Under the pieces are notes generated by a model. The model searched no databases and was not told where the DNA came from. It was given only the letters and a program-made list of their open reading frames with translations. Below, one piece after another: positions 1 to 7,029 of a stretch of 8,387 bases of DNA. The number at the start of each line of letters is the position of its first letter. Position 1 is the first letter of the stretch. This DNA comes from JAATGA01 sp047605605. GTDB taxonomy: Bacteria; Pseudomonadota; Alphaproteobacteria; Rhodobacterales; Rhodobacteraceae. The stretch is taken from NCBI GenBank assembly GCA_047605605.1, contig JASGFG010000107.1:1-8387 (forward strand), given 5' to 3'. Both the position numbers and the translations under genes were made by a program.

Positions 1-791
1 CCGAAATTGTGCGCCTCGATCCCGCCGGTGACGAAGATCGTGTCCAGCCCTTCGGTCACGCCGCCCAGGACGTCGGTGGCCGGCCCGTCGCCGATGGCGA
101 GAATCCTCTCGCCGCCGCCAAGCGCGGCCAGCCGGCGGCGGGCCATGTCGTAGATCGGCGGATGGGGTTTGCCGAAGTAAAAGGCGGTGCCGCCCATCCC
201 CTCGTATTCCCTGGCCAATGCCCCGGCACAGTAGAGCAGCTTGTCGCCGTAATGCACCACGATGTCGGGGTTCGCGCAGAGCATCGGCAGGCCCAGCGTC
301 TTGGCCATCAGCAGTTCGCCCCGATAATCCTCGGGGGTTTCGACGTGATCGTCGCGCAGCCCGGTGCAGACGATTCCTTCGGCCTTGTCGATGGGAACGA
401 TCTCCACCGGGGACTGTTCGGTGGCGACCCTGGCCAGATCGGCGGCGAAGTCATGGAAGAAGGAAAGCTCGCGCTCGGTGCCGATGAAATGCACGCGGCG
501 GCCCACGGCCCCGGTGACAAGGGCGTATTGTGCCGCATCGCCCGATGTCACCACATCGTCCCAGGCGTCGCGCGGCAGGCCCATGGCGTCGATCTGGGCC
601 ACGACCGAAGGCTTCGGGCGCGGCGCATTGGTCAGCAGGATCACCTTTCCGCCCTGCGCCCGGAACCTCTGCAAGGCCGCGACCGCGGCGGGAAAGGGCG
701 TCTTGCCATTGTGCACGCAGCCCCACAGGTCGCAGAACAGCGCGTCATAATCGGCGGAGATTTCGGCAAGCGAGGCGATGATGCGGGTCAT
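1..791 (-). CDS. HAD-superfamily class IIA hydrolase, TIGR01459-like (3' end outside window)
   Basis: Predicted cytoplasmic phosphohydrolase of the HAD class IIA group (relatives of NagD and 4-nitrophenylphosphatase-like enzymes); the substrate is unknown. The first 263 residues are present. Visible HAD motifs: motif I at residues 21-29 (DLWGCVHNG, nucleophile D21), motif II at 52-56 (LLTNA, T54), motif III lysine K208 in FGKPH, and motif IV at 234-240 (GDGPATD). The cap domain lies between motifs II and III, as expected for class IIA. The residue two after the nucleophile is W23 instead of the usual acid/base Asp; from memory this is a trait of the TIGR01459 group. The ATG at 791 is chosen because MTRIIASLAEI matches the usual family start and an AGGA lies upstream. 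The family is about 290 residues, so roughly 25 C-terminal residues are missing. It follows ppaC on the same strand after a 64-bp gap containing a hairpin. Confidence 0.88.
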   Translation of the reverse strand, partial: MTRIIASLAEISADYDALFCDLWGCVHNGKTPFPAAVAALQRFRAQGGKVILLTNAPRPKPSVVAQIDAMGLPRDAWDDVVTSGDAAQYALVTGAVGRRVHFIGTERELSFFHDFAADLARVATEQSPVEIVPIDKAEGIVCTGLRDDHVETPEDYRGELLMAKTLGLPMLCANPDIVVHYGDKLLYCAGALAREYEGMGGTAFYFGKPHPPIYDMARRRLAALGGGERILAIGDGPATDVLGGVTEGLDTIFVTGGIEAHNF

Positions 792-811
792 GTCCGGTTC
801 CTGCAAGGCAA

Positions 812-835
812 GGGGCCGGACATATGCCCGGCCCC
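812..835 (-). terminator. GC-rich hairpin after ppaC, possible terminator
   Basis: A perfect 8-bp inverted repeat, GGGGCCGG (812-819) and CCGGCCCC (828-835), with an 8-nt loop, lies 20 bp past the ppaC stop and just before the HAD gene start. On the minus strand it is followed by TTGCCTTGC, which is only weakly U-rich. It may be a leaky intrinsic terminator or an mRNA 3'-end stabiliser. It lies only about 20 bp upstream of the HAD start codon, so it could also affect translation of that gene. Confidence 0.4.
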
Positions 836-855
836 GGTTGTGGTATGCGGTCAGA

Positions 856-1773
856 TCACAGTTTCAGCGCGGGGATGATCTGTTTCTTGCGGCTCATGAT
901 GCCGGGCAGGACAACGGTGTCGCCCGAGACTTTCGCGCCGAACGATGCCTCGGCCATCTGCCTGACCAGATCGTTCGGGACCAGCAGCGTCGCCTCTTCC
1001 TTCAGGATGTCGACGACGAACAGCAGCACCTGATCGGCGCCATCCTCGGCCGCGACGGTTTCCATGGATTTCATCAGGCTGGCCTTGCGGTCCAGCACGA
1101 CCTTTGGCGCGGTGGTCTCAAGCACCGAAACCCGAAGCTCCTTGCCCGCGACATTGTATTCCTTGGAATCCATGCGCAGCAGTTCCGCGTCCGAAAAGGC
1201 CGAAACGTCGGATTTCGCCGCGAACATCTCGGCCGCGAAAGCGGGGATAGAGATGCCCAGTTCGCGCGCCAGCTGTTCAGCCACGGCGCGGTCGTGGTCG
1301 GTGGTGGTGGGCGAACGGAATTCCAGCGTGTCGGACAGGATGCAGGACAAAGCCGCGCCTTTGATGCCGCGTGGGGCGGCGGCGAATTTCCCGCCGATCA
1401 GGTCGACCATGATCGTCGCGGTGCAGGCCAGCGGGCGGATGGTGATGTCGATCGGCGTTTTCGTCTTCAGCCCGCCGACCAGCATGTGGTGATCGACGAT
1501 GCCCAGAAGTTTCGCCTCGTTGATCGAGGGCGGCAGCTCGGCGGGGTTGTTGGTGTCGACGACGAAAACCTCCTCATCGACGGCCACGTCGGTGATGATT
1601 TCCGGCTTTTCCAGGCCCCAATGCTTCAGGACGAAGGCGGCTTCGGTATTCGGCTCGCCCAGAAGGACGGCTTTGGCGGGGGTGCCTTTCACCTCGGTCA
1701 GATACCAGGCCCAGACGATGGGCGAGCCGGTGGAATCGGTGTCGGGGGCCTTGTGGCCGAAAACCTTGATCAT
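856..1773 (-). CDS. ppaC: Manganese-dependent inorganic pyrophosphatase, family II (DHH/DHHA2)
   Basis: Hydrolyses pyrophosphate to two phosphates in the cytoplasm, pulling forward biosynthetic reactions such as nucleotide polymerisation and tRNA charging. The 305-residue length is normal for the family, and there is no inserted CBS regulatory domain. All expected metal ligands are visible at the positions known for family II enzymes: H7, D11 and D13 in GHKAPDTDS; D73 in VVDTNNP; the DHH motif at 94-96 (H95); and D148. The C-terminal DHHA2 domain carries K204 and the substrate-binding SRKKQ at 294-298. The ATG at 1773 is chosen because it places GHKAPDTDS at the usual N-terminus. The frame stays open further upstream, but that stretch overlaps the next gene and has no family similarity. 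A good promoter sits about 35 bp upstream, so the gene is probably transcribed separately from the NTF2-like gene. Confidence 0.97.
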   Translation of the reverse strand: MIKVFGHKAPDTDSTGSPIVWAWYLTEVKGTPAKAVLLGEPNTEAAFVLKHWGLEKPEIITDVAVDEEVFVVDTNNPAELPPSINEAKLLGIVDHHMLVGGLKTKTPIDITIRPLACTATIMVDLIGGKFAAAPRGIKGAALSCILSDTLEFRSPTTTDHDRAVAEQLARELGISIPAFAAEMFAAKSDVSAFSDAELLRMDSKEYNVAGKELRVSVLETTAPKVVLDRKASLMKSMETVAAEDGADQVLLFVVDILKEEATLLVPNDLVRQMAEASFGAKVSGDTVVLPGIMSRKKQIIPALKL

Positions 1774-1807
1774 TGCAGATGCCTTTGGGGTTGGTCGTTT
1801 GGCGCGC

Positions 1808-1836
1808 CTTATAGGCAAGGGCGGCGCGCTTGTCAC
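1808..1836 (-). promoter_or_regulatory. Likely sigma-70 promoter of ppaC
   Basis: Read on the minus strand, a GTGACA -35 box (1836-1831) is separated by exactly 17 nt from a TATAAG -10 box (1813-1808). Each matches the sigma-70 consensus at 5 of 6 positions. Transcription would start near 1801, giving a leader of about 27 nt before the ppaC ATG at 1773. An inverted repeat, GCGCGCC (1802-1808) and GGCGCGC (1823-1829), brackets the -10 box. The call is based on sequence match only. Confidence 0.55.
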
Positions 1837-1873
1837 GCGGGGCCGGCCGGGCGAGGGGGGAACGGCATATCCC

Positions 1874-2206
1874 TCAGATCGGCGATTGCTGGTGCTGGAC
1901 GATCCGCCAGCCATCGACCCGTCGCAGCCAGACCGAGGTGCAGAGCGCGCGATAATCGCCGGTGCCCCGTTCCGCGCGGGCGATATAGCCCAGAATGGCC
2001 ATGCCGTCGGTTTCCGAAACGGTCCGCTCCTCGAACGAGACGGCGGACCAGCGCGGCGCCGTCTCGACCGCGGCAAGGATCGGGCCGGGGGCCAGGATGC
2101 CTTTTTCGGGCAGGGCCATCAGGCACAGGTCATCCATCAGGCGAAGGTAGTCCGGCACCCCGCCGGTCCACAGACGGCGTTCGCGGTTCCAGTGGTCGTC
2201 AGGCAT
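1874..2206 (-). CDS. Small NTF2-like / SnoaL-fold (DUF4440-type) protein
   Basis: A 110-residue soluble protein without signal peptide or membrane segment. The N-terminal half (residues about 5-45) is consistent with the paired helices of the NTF2-like cone fold. The C-terminal half (about 52-110) reads as alternating beta strands ending in SVWLRRVDGWRIVQHQQSP, close to the typical DUF4440/SnoaL ending in which a V-W strand is followed by G-W-R-hydrophobic-H-Q-Q. Such proteins bind small molecules, and some catalyse isomerisation, cyclisation or hydrolysis; nothing here fixes the substrate. The ATG at 2206 follows a G-rich tract (GGGGGGGACGGGAC on the coding strand) that can serve as ribosome binding site. 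The gene lies 90 bp after the TraB/GumN gene and 100 bp before ppaC, same strand. No specific functional link to either neighbour is visible. Confidence 0.8.
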   Translation of the reverse strand: MPDDHWNRERRLWTGGVPDYLRLMDDLCLMALPEKGILAPGPILAAVETAPRWSAVSFEERTVSETDGMAILGYIARAERGTGDYRALCTSVWLRRVDGWRIVQHQQSPI

Positions 2207-2296
2207 GTCCCGTCCCCCCCAAACTGTGCGCGATGCCGAAACGTCCGGCTGCGCGCCCCGGTTCCGCGGGCCGGCCGCCTTGCCCTTTGGCGATGG

Positions 2297-3286
2297 TCAG
2301 AGATCCAGCCGCTCCAGCCGCCATCCGCGGCGGGCCAGAAGGTTCAGCACGCCTTCCTCGCCCGACAGGTGCAGCGCGCCAAAGGCGGCGACGACCGGCC
2401 CGCGCGCGGCATTGGCCTCGATCACCGGAATCCAGCCGCGGTTGCGGCTGTTCATCAGCGCCTCTTCCATACGCTCGAACTCTCCCGCCACCTTTTCGGG
2501 GGTATAGCCGGGCAGTTCCAGCGACAGGTCGCGCATCAGCTCCCATGTCAGGCGGGAATCCTGCGCGAAATAGCTGTCGGCCAGCGTCTTGCTGAAATCG
2601 GCCGAGCGGTCCTCGGTCGCCAGGGTGGACCGCACCATCGACAGCTGATCCTCGTCGGTCATCTGGTCAAAGATGCGGAACACCGTGTCATAGGGTTCCA
2701 GCGCCTTGACCGGCACCTTGTCGCGGCGCGCGGCGTCGATCACCATGCCGTCAAGGCCGCGGGCATTCGCGACACCCTTCATTCCGCAGGGCGGCACCGA
2801 AAGAACGACCGTCAGATACCAGGGGCGGAACTTCGCCGCCATGAAGGGGGGTATCTCGCGCTGACGCAGCGCCTCGGCCAGTTCGGACCATTCCTCGGGC
2901 GGAAGCAGGTCGATCAGCGTTGGGCCATTGGTGATCAGCATGACCGACGGATCGCGGGCCATGCGCTGCATCAGGGCCTTTTCCTCGTCCGGGCCGGCTT
3001 CGACCAGCACGGTCCTGGCCTTGGCGATCACCGGCTCGACCTTTTCCATGGTCTGCGCGTGGCGGGGGTCGTCCAGGTGATAGGTGCCGATCAGGTGCAC
3101 GGTCCGGCCGTCGCGGGTGGCTTTCCAGAAATTGCCCTGTGCATAGGGCACGGCATGGGCGCGCAGGTGCAGCGCCACGCGGTCCTGCGGGGTCATCGCG
3201 TCGATGACGTTCTGGCCCGTGCATTCAGCCCGCACCATTGGCGCGGCGGCAAGGAAAAGGGCGGCAAGGGCGGCGGCAAGGCGCAT
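2297..3286 (-). CDS. Exported TraB/GumN-family protein
   Basis: A 329-residue protein with an N-terminal signal peptide: M-R then a hydrophobic Ala/Leu run to residue 20 and a likely cut after VRA, leaving the mature protein starting ECTGQN. It should act in the periplasm or at the cell surface. TraB/GumN hallmarks are visible: a GTYH motif at 67-70, the acidic VEAG at 95-98, GLDG at 178-180 region followed by a conserved ALE near 195-197, and the second G-A-L-H motif at 303-306 near the C-terminus. Family members are proposed metalloprotease-like enzymes related to the Tiki fold, based on the paired GxxH motifs; activity here is inferred. C22 and C167 are the only cysteines in the mature chain and could form a disulfide. 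The start at 3286 is preferred over an ATG/GTG further upstream because it has AGGAG (3297-3293) 6 nt away and begins the signal peptide. Confidence 0.88.
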   Translation of the reverse strand: MRLAAALAALFLAAAPMVRAECTGQNVIDAMTPQDRVALHLRAHAVPYAQGNFWKATRDGRTVHLIGTYHLDDPRHAQTMEKVEPVIAKARTVLVEAGPDEEKALMQRMARDPSVMLITNGPTLIDLLPPEEWSELAEALRQREIPPFMAAKFRPWYLTVVLSVPPCGMKGVANARGLDGMVIDAARRDKVPVKALEPYDTVFRIFDQMTDEDQLSMVRSTLATEDRSADFSKTLADSYFAQDSRLTWELMRDLSLELPGYTPEKVAGEFERMEEALMNSRNRGWIPVIEANAARGPVVAAFGALHLSGEEGVLNLLARRGWRLERLDL

Positions 3287-3351
3287 CGGCGGCTCCTGAA
3301 AACTCGGCCCAAGGTGGCATCCCGCGCCGCCGGGGCCAAGCGCCAACATCG

Positions 3352-3382
3352 CCCCGCCGCACACAAATCGGTGCGGGCGGGG
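3352..3382 (-). repeat. GC-rich hairpin downstream of the sugar dehydrogenase gene
   Basis: Arms CCCCGCCGCAC (3352-3362) and GTGCGGGCGGGG (3371-3382) pair over 11 bp with a single bulged base and an 8-nt loop. The structure starts 16 bp past the stop of the PQQ sugar dehydrogenase gene. No U-tract follows on the minus strand, so it is not a classical intrinsic terminator; a 3'-end stabilising or pausing structure is possible. Confidence 0.35.
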
Positions 3383-3397
3383 ACGGAGGGCGGCGGA

Positions 3398-4588
3398 TCA
3401 CCCCTCGGGCGTGACCCGGATCAGGGCGCCGTTCGCGGAATCGGTCAGGATCATCACGGCGCCATCCGGCGCGACCGCGACATCCCTGATGCGGCCCAGA
3501 CCTTGCAGATAGCGCGCCTCGCCTGCAACGCGGCCGTCGCGCAGATCCAGCCGCACCAGCGCCTGCCCGGCCAGCCCGCCGATCAGCGCACTGCCCTGCC
3601 AGCCGGGAAACATCGCGCCATCGTAAAAGGCCATGCCGCTGGGGGCGATCACCGGATCCCAGTAATAGACGGGTTGTTCCATTCCCTCGGCCGCGGTCAG
3701 CCCCTTGCCAATCGGCCGACCGTTGTATTCGACACCGTAGGTGATGACGGGCCAGCCGTAGTTGCGCCCGGCCTCGGGCCGGTTCAGCTCGTCCCCGCCG
3801 CGGGCGCCGTGTTCCACCGTCCACAGCGCGCCATCCGGGCCGATTGCGGCGGACTGGATGTTGCGATGGCCCCAGGACCATATTTCGGGTCTGCCGCCGG
3901 CAATTTCGGGGTTTCCGGCGGCGGGCCCGCCCTCGGGGTCGATGCGCAGCACCTTGCCCAGATGCGTCGACACATCCTGCGCGAGCTGGCGCGGCTCCAT
4001 GTCCGATCTTTCGCCGGTGGTGACGAACAGCGCCCCCTGCCGGTCGAAGACCAAGCGCGAGCCATAGTGCTTCGTCGATGCCCAGGCCGGTTCCTGCCGG
4101 AAGATGACCCGCACATCCGTCAGCCGCATCCCGTCCTCCGAAAGGGTGCCCGTGGCGACCGACGTGCCGGTCAGCCCTTCGCCGCGTGGTTCGGCAAAGC
4201 TCCACCACAGGCGGCGGGTCTGGGCGAAATCGTCGCGCACGGCCACATCCAGCAATCCGCCCTGACCGCGGGGGTCCACCTCTGGCAGCCCTTCGACGGG
4301 CGGGGAAAGCGTGCCGTCCTTGGCGACGATCCGCATCCGGCCCGGCCGTTCGGTCACGATCCAGCTTTCATCCGGCAAAAGCGCCATGCCCCAGGGATTT
4401 TCCAGTCCCTGCGCGAAAACCTCGGTCTTCAGCACCATGTCGCGGTCCAGAACCGGCGCGCGCGTCTGGCCGGCAAAGGCCGGGGTCTGGCCCGCGGCAT
4501 CGGGCGCCATGTCGTTGAAATCCTGTGCCAGAAGCGGCCCAGCCAGCATCCAGGCGGCGGCAAAAGTCGTCGAAGCAAGGCGGATCAT
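3398..4588 (-). CDS. PQQ-dependent aldose sugar dehydrogenase, periplasmic (soluble GDH / YliI type)
   Basis: Oxidises aldoses to lactones using pyrroloquinoline quinone, in the periplasm, passing electrons to the respiratory chain. Length is 396 residues, with a signal peptide at 1-21 (likely cut after LLA, before QDFND). The mature part is a six-bladed beta-propeller. Segments shared with E. coli YliI (Asd) include GLENPWGMALLP (61-72), GQGGLLDVAV (108-117), HYGSRLVFD (174-182), SWGHRN (238-243), EHGARGGDELN (259-269), GRNYGWP (274-280), PSGMAFYDG (316-324) and RIRDVAVAPDG (366-376). H174 aligns with the catalytic base of soluble glucose dehydrogenase. The ATG at 4588 has AAGGGGA (4599-4593) about 5 nt upstream. 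No PQQ biosynthesis gene is in the window, so the cofactor must come from genes elsewhere or from outside. It diverges from groESL across a 264-bp region. Exact sugar preference cannot be read from sequence. Confidence 0.92.
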   Translation of the reverse strand: MIRLASTTFAAAWMLAGPLLAQDFNDMAPDAAGQTPAFAGQTRAPVLDRDMVLKTEVFAQGLENPWGMALLPDESWIVTERPGRMRIVAKDGTLSPPVEGLPEVDPRGQGGLLDVAVRDDFAQTRRLWWSFAEPRGEGLTGTSVATGTLSEDGMRLTDVRVIFRQEPAWASTKHYGSRLVFDRQGALFVTTGERSDMEPRQLAQDVSTHLGKVLRIDPEGGPAAGNPEIAGGRPEIWSWGHRNIQSAAIGPDGALWTVEHGARGGDELNRPEAGRNYGWPVITYGVEYNGRPIGKGLTAAEGMEQPVYYWDPVIAPSGMAFYDGAMFPGWQGSALIGGLAGQALVRLDLRDGRVAGEARYLQGLGRIRDVAVAPDGAVMILTDSANGALIRVTPEG

Positions 4589-4719
4589 GCTTTCCCCTTT
4601 CGTCCAAGGCGATTGTCGTCAACCTCTGATCTAGCTCGTTTCGCCGGTGCGGGGCATCTTGCCGGACCACGACTGCGTGAACGGCGCCGGTCGTCCGCCA
4701 TTTTTGGCCGACACCTTTG

Positions 4720-4744
4720 GCCGGGCGGATATTTTCCGCCCGGC
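4720..4744. repeat. 10-bp perfect inverted repeat upstream of the groESL promoter
   Basis: GCCGGGCGGA (4720-4729) and TCCGCCCGGC (4735-4744) are exact reverse complements separated by TATTT. The repeat ends 5 bp before the groESL -35 box. No T-tract follows on either strand, so it does not look like a terminator. It could be a second operator for groESL or for the divergent dehydrogenase gene. An 8-bp direct repeat, TTTGGCCG (4703-4710 and 4716-4723), overlaps its left arm. Between 4589 and 4700 I see no further clear element. Confidence 0.6.
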
Positions 4745-4749
4745 GGTGG

Positions 4750-4778
4750 TTGACTCATGAAATGGCTTTCCCTAGCTA
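4750..4778 (+). promoter_or_regulatory. groESL promoter
   Basis: A TTGACT -35 box (4750-4755; 5 of 6 to sigma-70 consensus) is followed after 17 nt by TAGCTA (4773-4778), a weak -10 by E. coli standards. The -10 region read as CCTAGCT (4771-4777) also resembles the C-rich -10 elements of alphaproteobacterial RpoH (heat-shock sigma) promoters, so recognition by either or both factors is possible. Transcription would start near 4785, placing the CIRCE element at the very start of the transcript. Confidence 0.6.
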
Positions 4779-4787
4779 AGTGGCGCA

Positions 4788-4814
4788 TTGGCACTCGTTC
4801 GTGATGAGTGCTAA
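4788..4814 (+). promoter_or_regulatory. CIRCE operator (HrcA binding site)
   Basis: TTGGCACTC (4788-4796), a 9-nt spacer, and GAGTGCTAA (4806-4814) match the CIRCE consensus TTAGCACTC-N9-GAGTGCTAA with one mismatch in the left arm (G for A at 4790). It lies just downstream of the promoter and 38 bp before the groES start codon. The HrcA repressor binds this element, and its activity depends on the chaperonin itself, which gives feedback control of groESL. The hrcA gene is not in this window. Confidence 0.95.
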
Positions 4815-4852
4815 TGATGCATTCGAACCTGGAACCTAGGGAGTGTTACCAG

Positions 4853-5140
4853 ATGGCTTTCAAACCGCTGCATGACCGTGTGCTGGTCCGCCGCGTCCAG
4901 TCGGACGAAAAAACCAAGGGCGGGCTGATCATCCCCGACACCGCCAAGGAAAAACCCGCCGAGGGCGAGATCGTGTCGGTCGGCGAAGGCGCGCGCAAGG
5001 ATTCGGGCGAGCTGATCGCGCCGACCGTCAAGGCGGGCGACAAGGTGCTGTTCGGCAAATGGTCGGGCACCGAAGTCACGCTGAACGGCGAAGAACTGCT
5101 GATCATGAAGGAAAGCGACATCCTCGGCATCCTCGCCTGA
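4853..5140 (+). CDS. groES: Co-chaperonin GroES (Hsp10)
   Basis: Forms the heptameric lid that caps the GroEL ring during ATP-driven protein folding in the cytoplasm. Length is 95 residues, normal for the family. The N-terminal strand FKPLHDRVLVRR, the mobile loop (about 17-31, SDEKTKGGLIIPDTA) with the GroEL-contacting hydrophobic GLIIP, and the C-terminal ELLIMKESDILGIL strand are all intact. The ATG at 4853 is chosen because MAFKPLHDRV is the standard start and TAGGGAG (4837-4843) lies 9 nt upstream; an in-frame ATG at 4808 lies inside the CIRCE element and is not the start. groEL follows after 46 bp and is clearly co-transcribed. Regulation is through the CIRCE operator and the promoter immediately upstream. 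Confidence 0.98.
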   Translation: MAFKPLHDRVLVRRVQSDEKTKGGLIIPDTAKEKPAEGEIVSVGEGARKDSGELIAPTVKAGDKVLFGKWSGTEVTLNGEELLIMKESDILGILA

Positions 5141-5186
5141 GATCGCTGACCGTTTCCTGAAACCCTGGACATACTGGAGCAAGCAC

Positions 5187-6824
<1,638 letters not shown>

Positions 6825-6851
6825 TCCACTTCCCATCCGGGAAAGAACAGG

Positions 6852-6880
6852 GGGCGGCCTTCGGGCCGCCCTTTTGCTTT
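6852..6880 (+). terminator. Intrinsic terminator of groESL
   Basis: GGGCGGCC (6852-6859) and GGCCGCCC (6864-6871) form a perfect 8-bp stem closed by a TTCG loop. The closing pair gives the extra-stable C(UUCG)G tetraloop. The tail TTTTGCTTT follows directly. It begins 27 bp after the groEL stop codon, so it should end the groESL transcript and insulate the next unit. Confidence 0.93.
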
Positions 6881-6922
6881 GCGGCAGGCAGAAACGGGTT
6901 TGCCATTTCCGCCCTTGCAGGC

Positions 6923-6939
6923 ATCATCGTTTCGATGAT
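6923..6939. repeat. Short inverted repeat upstream of the yqjD-like gene
   Basis: ATCATCG (6923-6929) and CGATGAT (6933-6939) are exact reverse complements around TTT. The repeat ends 3 bp before the GGAAC box of the putative EcfG-type promoter, at a position suited to an upstream regulator. A second inverted repeat follows at once: GAACCGG (6944-6950) and CCGGTTC (6955-6961), with loop AGGC. Neither has a T-tract. Confidence 0.5.
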
Positions 6940-6942
6940 CGC

Positions 6943-6968
6943 GGAACCGGAGGCCCGGTTCGAGCGTT
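6943..6968 (+). promoter_or_regulatory. Putative EcfG (general stress sigma) promoter
   Basis: GGAAC (6943-6947), a 17-nt spacer, and CGTT (6965-6968) match the alphaproteobacterial EcfG consensus GGAAC-N16/17-CGTT at every defined base. It is correctly oriented, and a start near 6975 would give a leader of about 55 nt before the ATG at 7030. The gene it would drive is a YqjD/ElaB-like protein, a family induced in stationary phase in E. coli. Whether this organism carries EcfG/PhyR/NepR is unknown from the window, and the system is patchy in Rhodobacterales as far as I recall. Confidence 0.5.
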
Positions 6969-7029
6969 GGACTGGCGACGGGGGGACGGCCCCTGCTTGG
7001 TGTGAACGATGTTGAAAAAGGGGAAAGCC

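Noticed and set aside
1774..2076. N-terminal extension of the pyrophosphatase to an upstream start
   Set aside because: The extension overlaps the NTF2-like gene and contains the ppaC promoter. The family starts at MIKVFGHK with the metal-binding His at residue 7.
778..2595. A 605-codon plus-strand frame across ppaC and the NTF2-like gene
   Set aside because: Antisense to genes with full motif support; no start signal and no family similarity that I can recognise.
1499..4753. A 1084-codon open frame on the plus strand
   Set aside because: It runs antisense to three well-recognised minus-strand genes. Its composition (Arg, Gly, Ala, His, Gln rich) is what complementary frames of GC-rich genes give, and it has no recognisable domain or ribosome binding site.
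5152..5163. GTTTC-CT-GAAAC repeat between groES and groEL as an mRNA processing hairpin
   Set aside because: Intercistronic cleavage of groESL mRNA is known in Agrobacterium, but here the stem is at most four A/T-rich pairs with a 4-nt loop, too weak to call.
7009..7029. Start of the yqjD-like gene at the ATG at 7009
   Set aside because: It lacks a Shine-Dalgarno sequence, while the AGGGGA within this stretch is ideally placed for the ATG at 7030.
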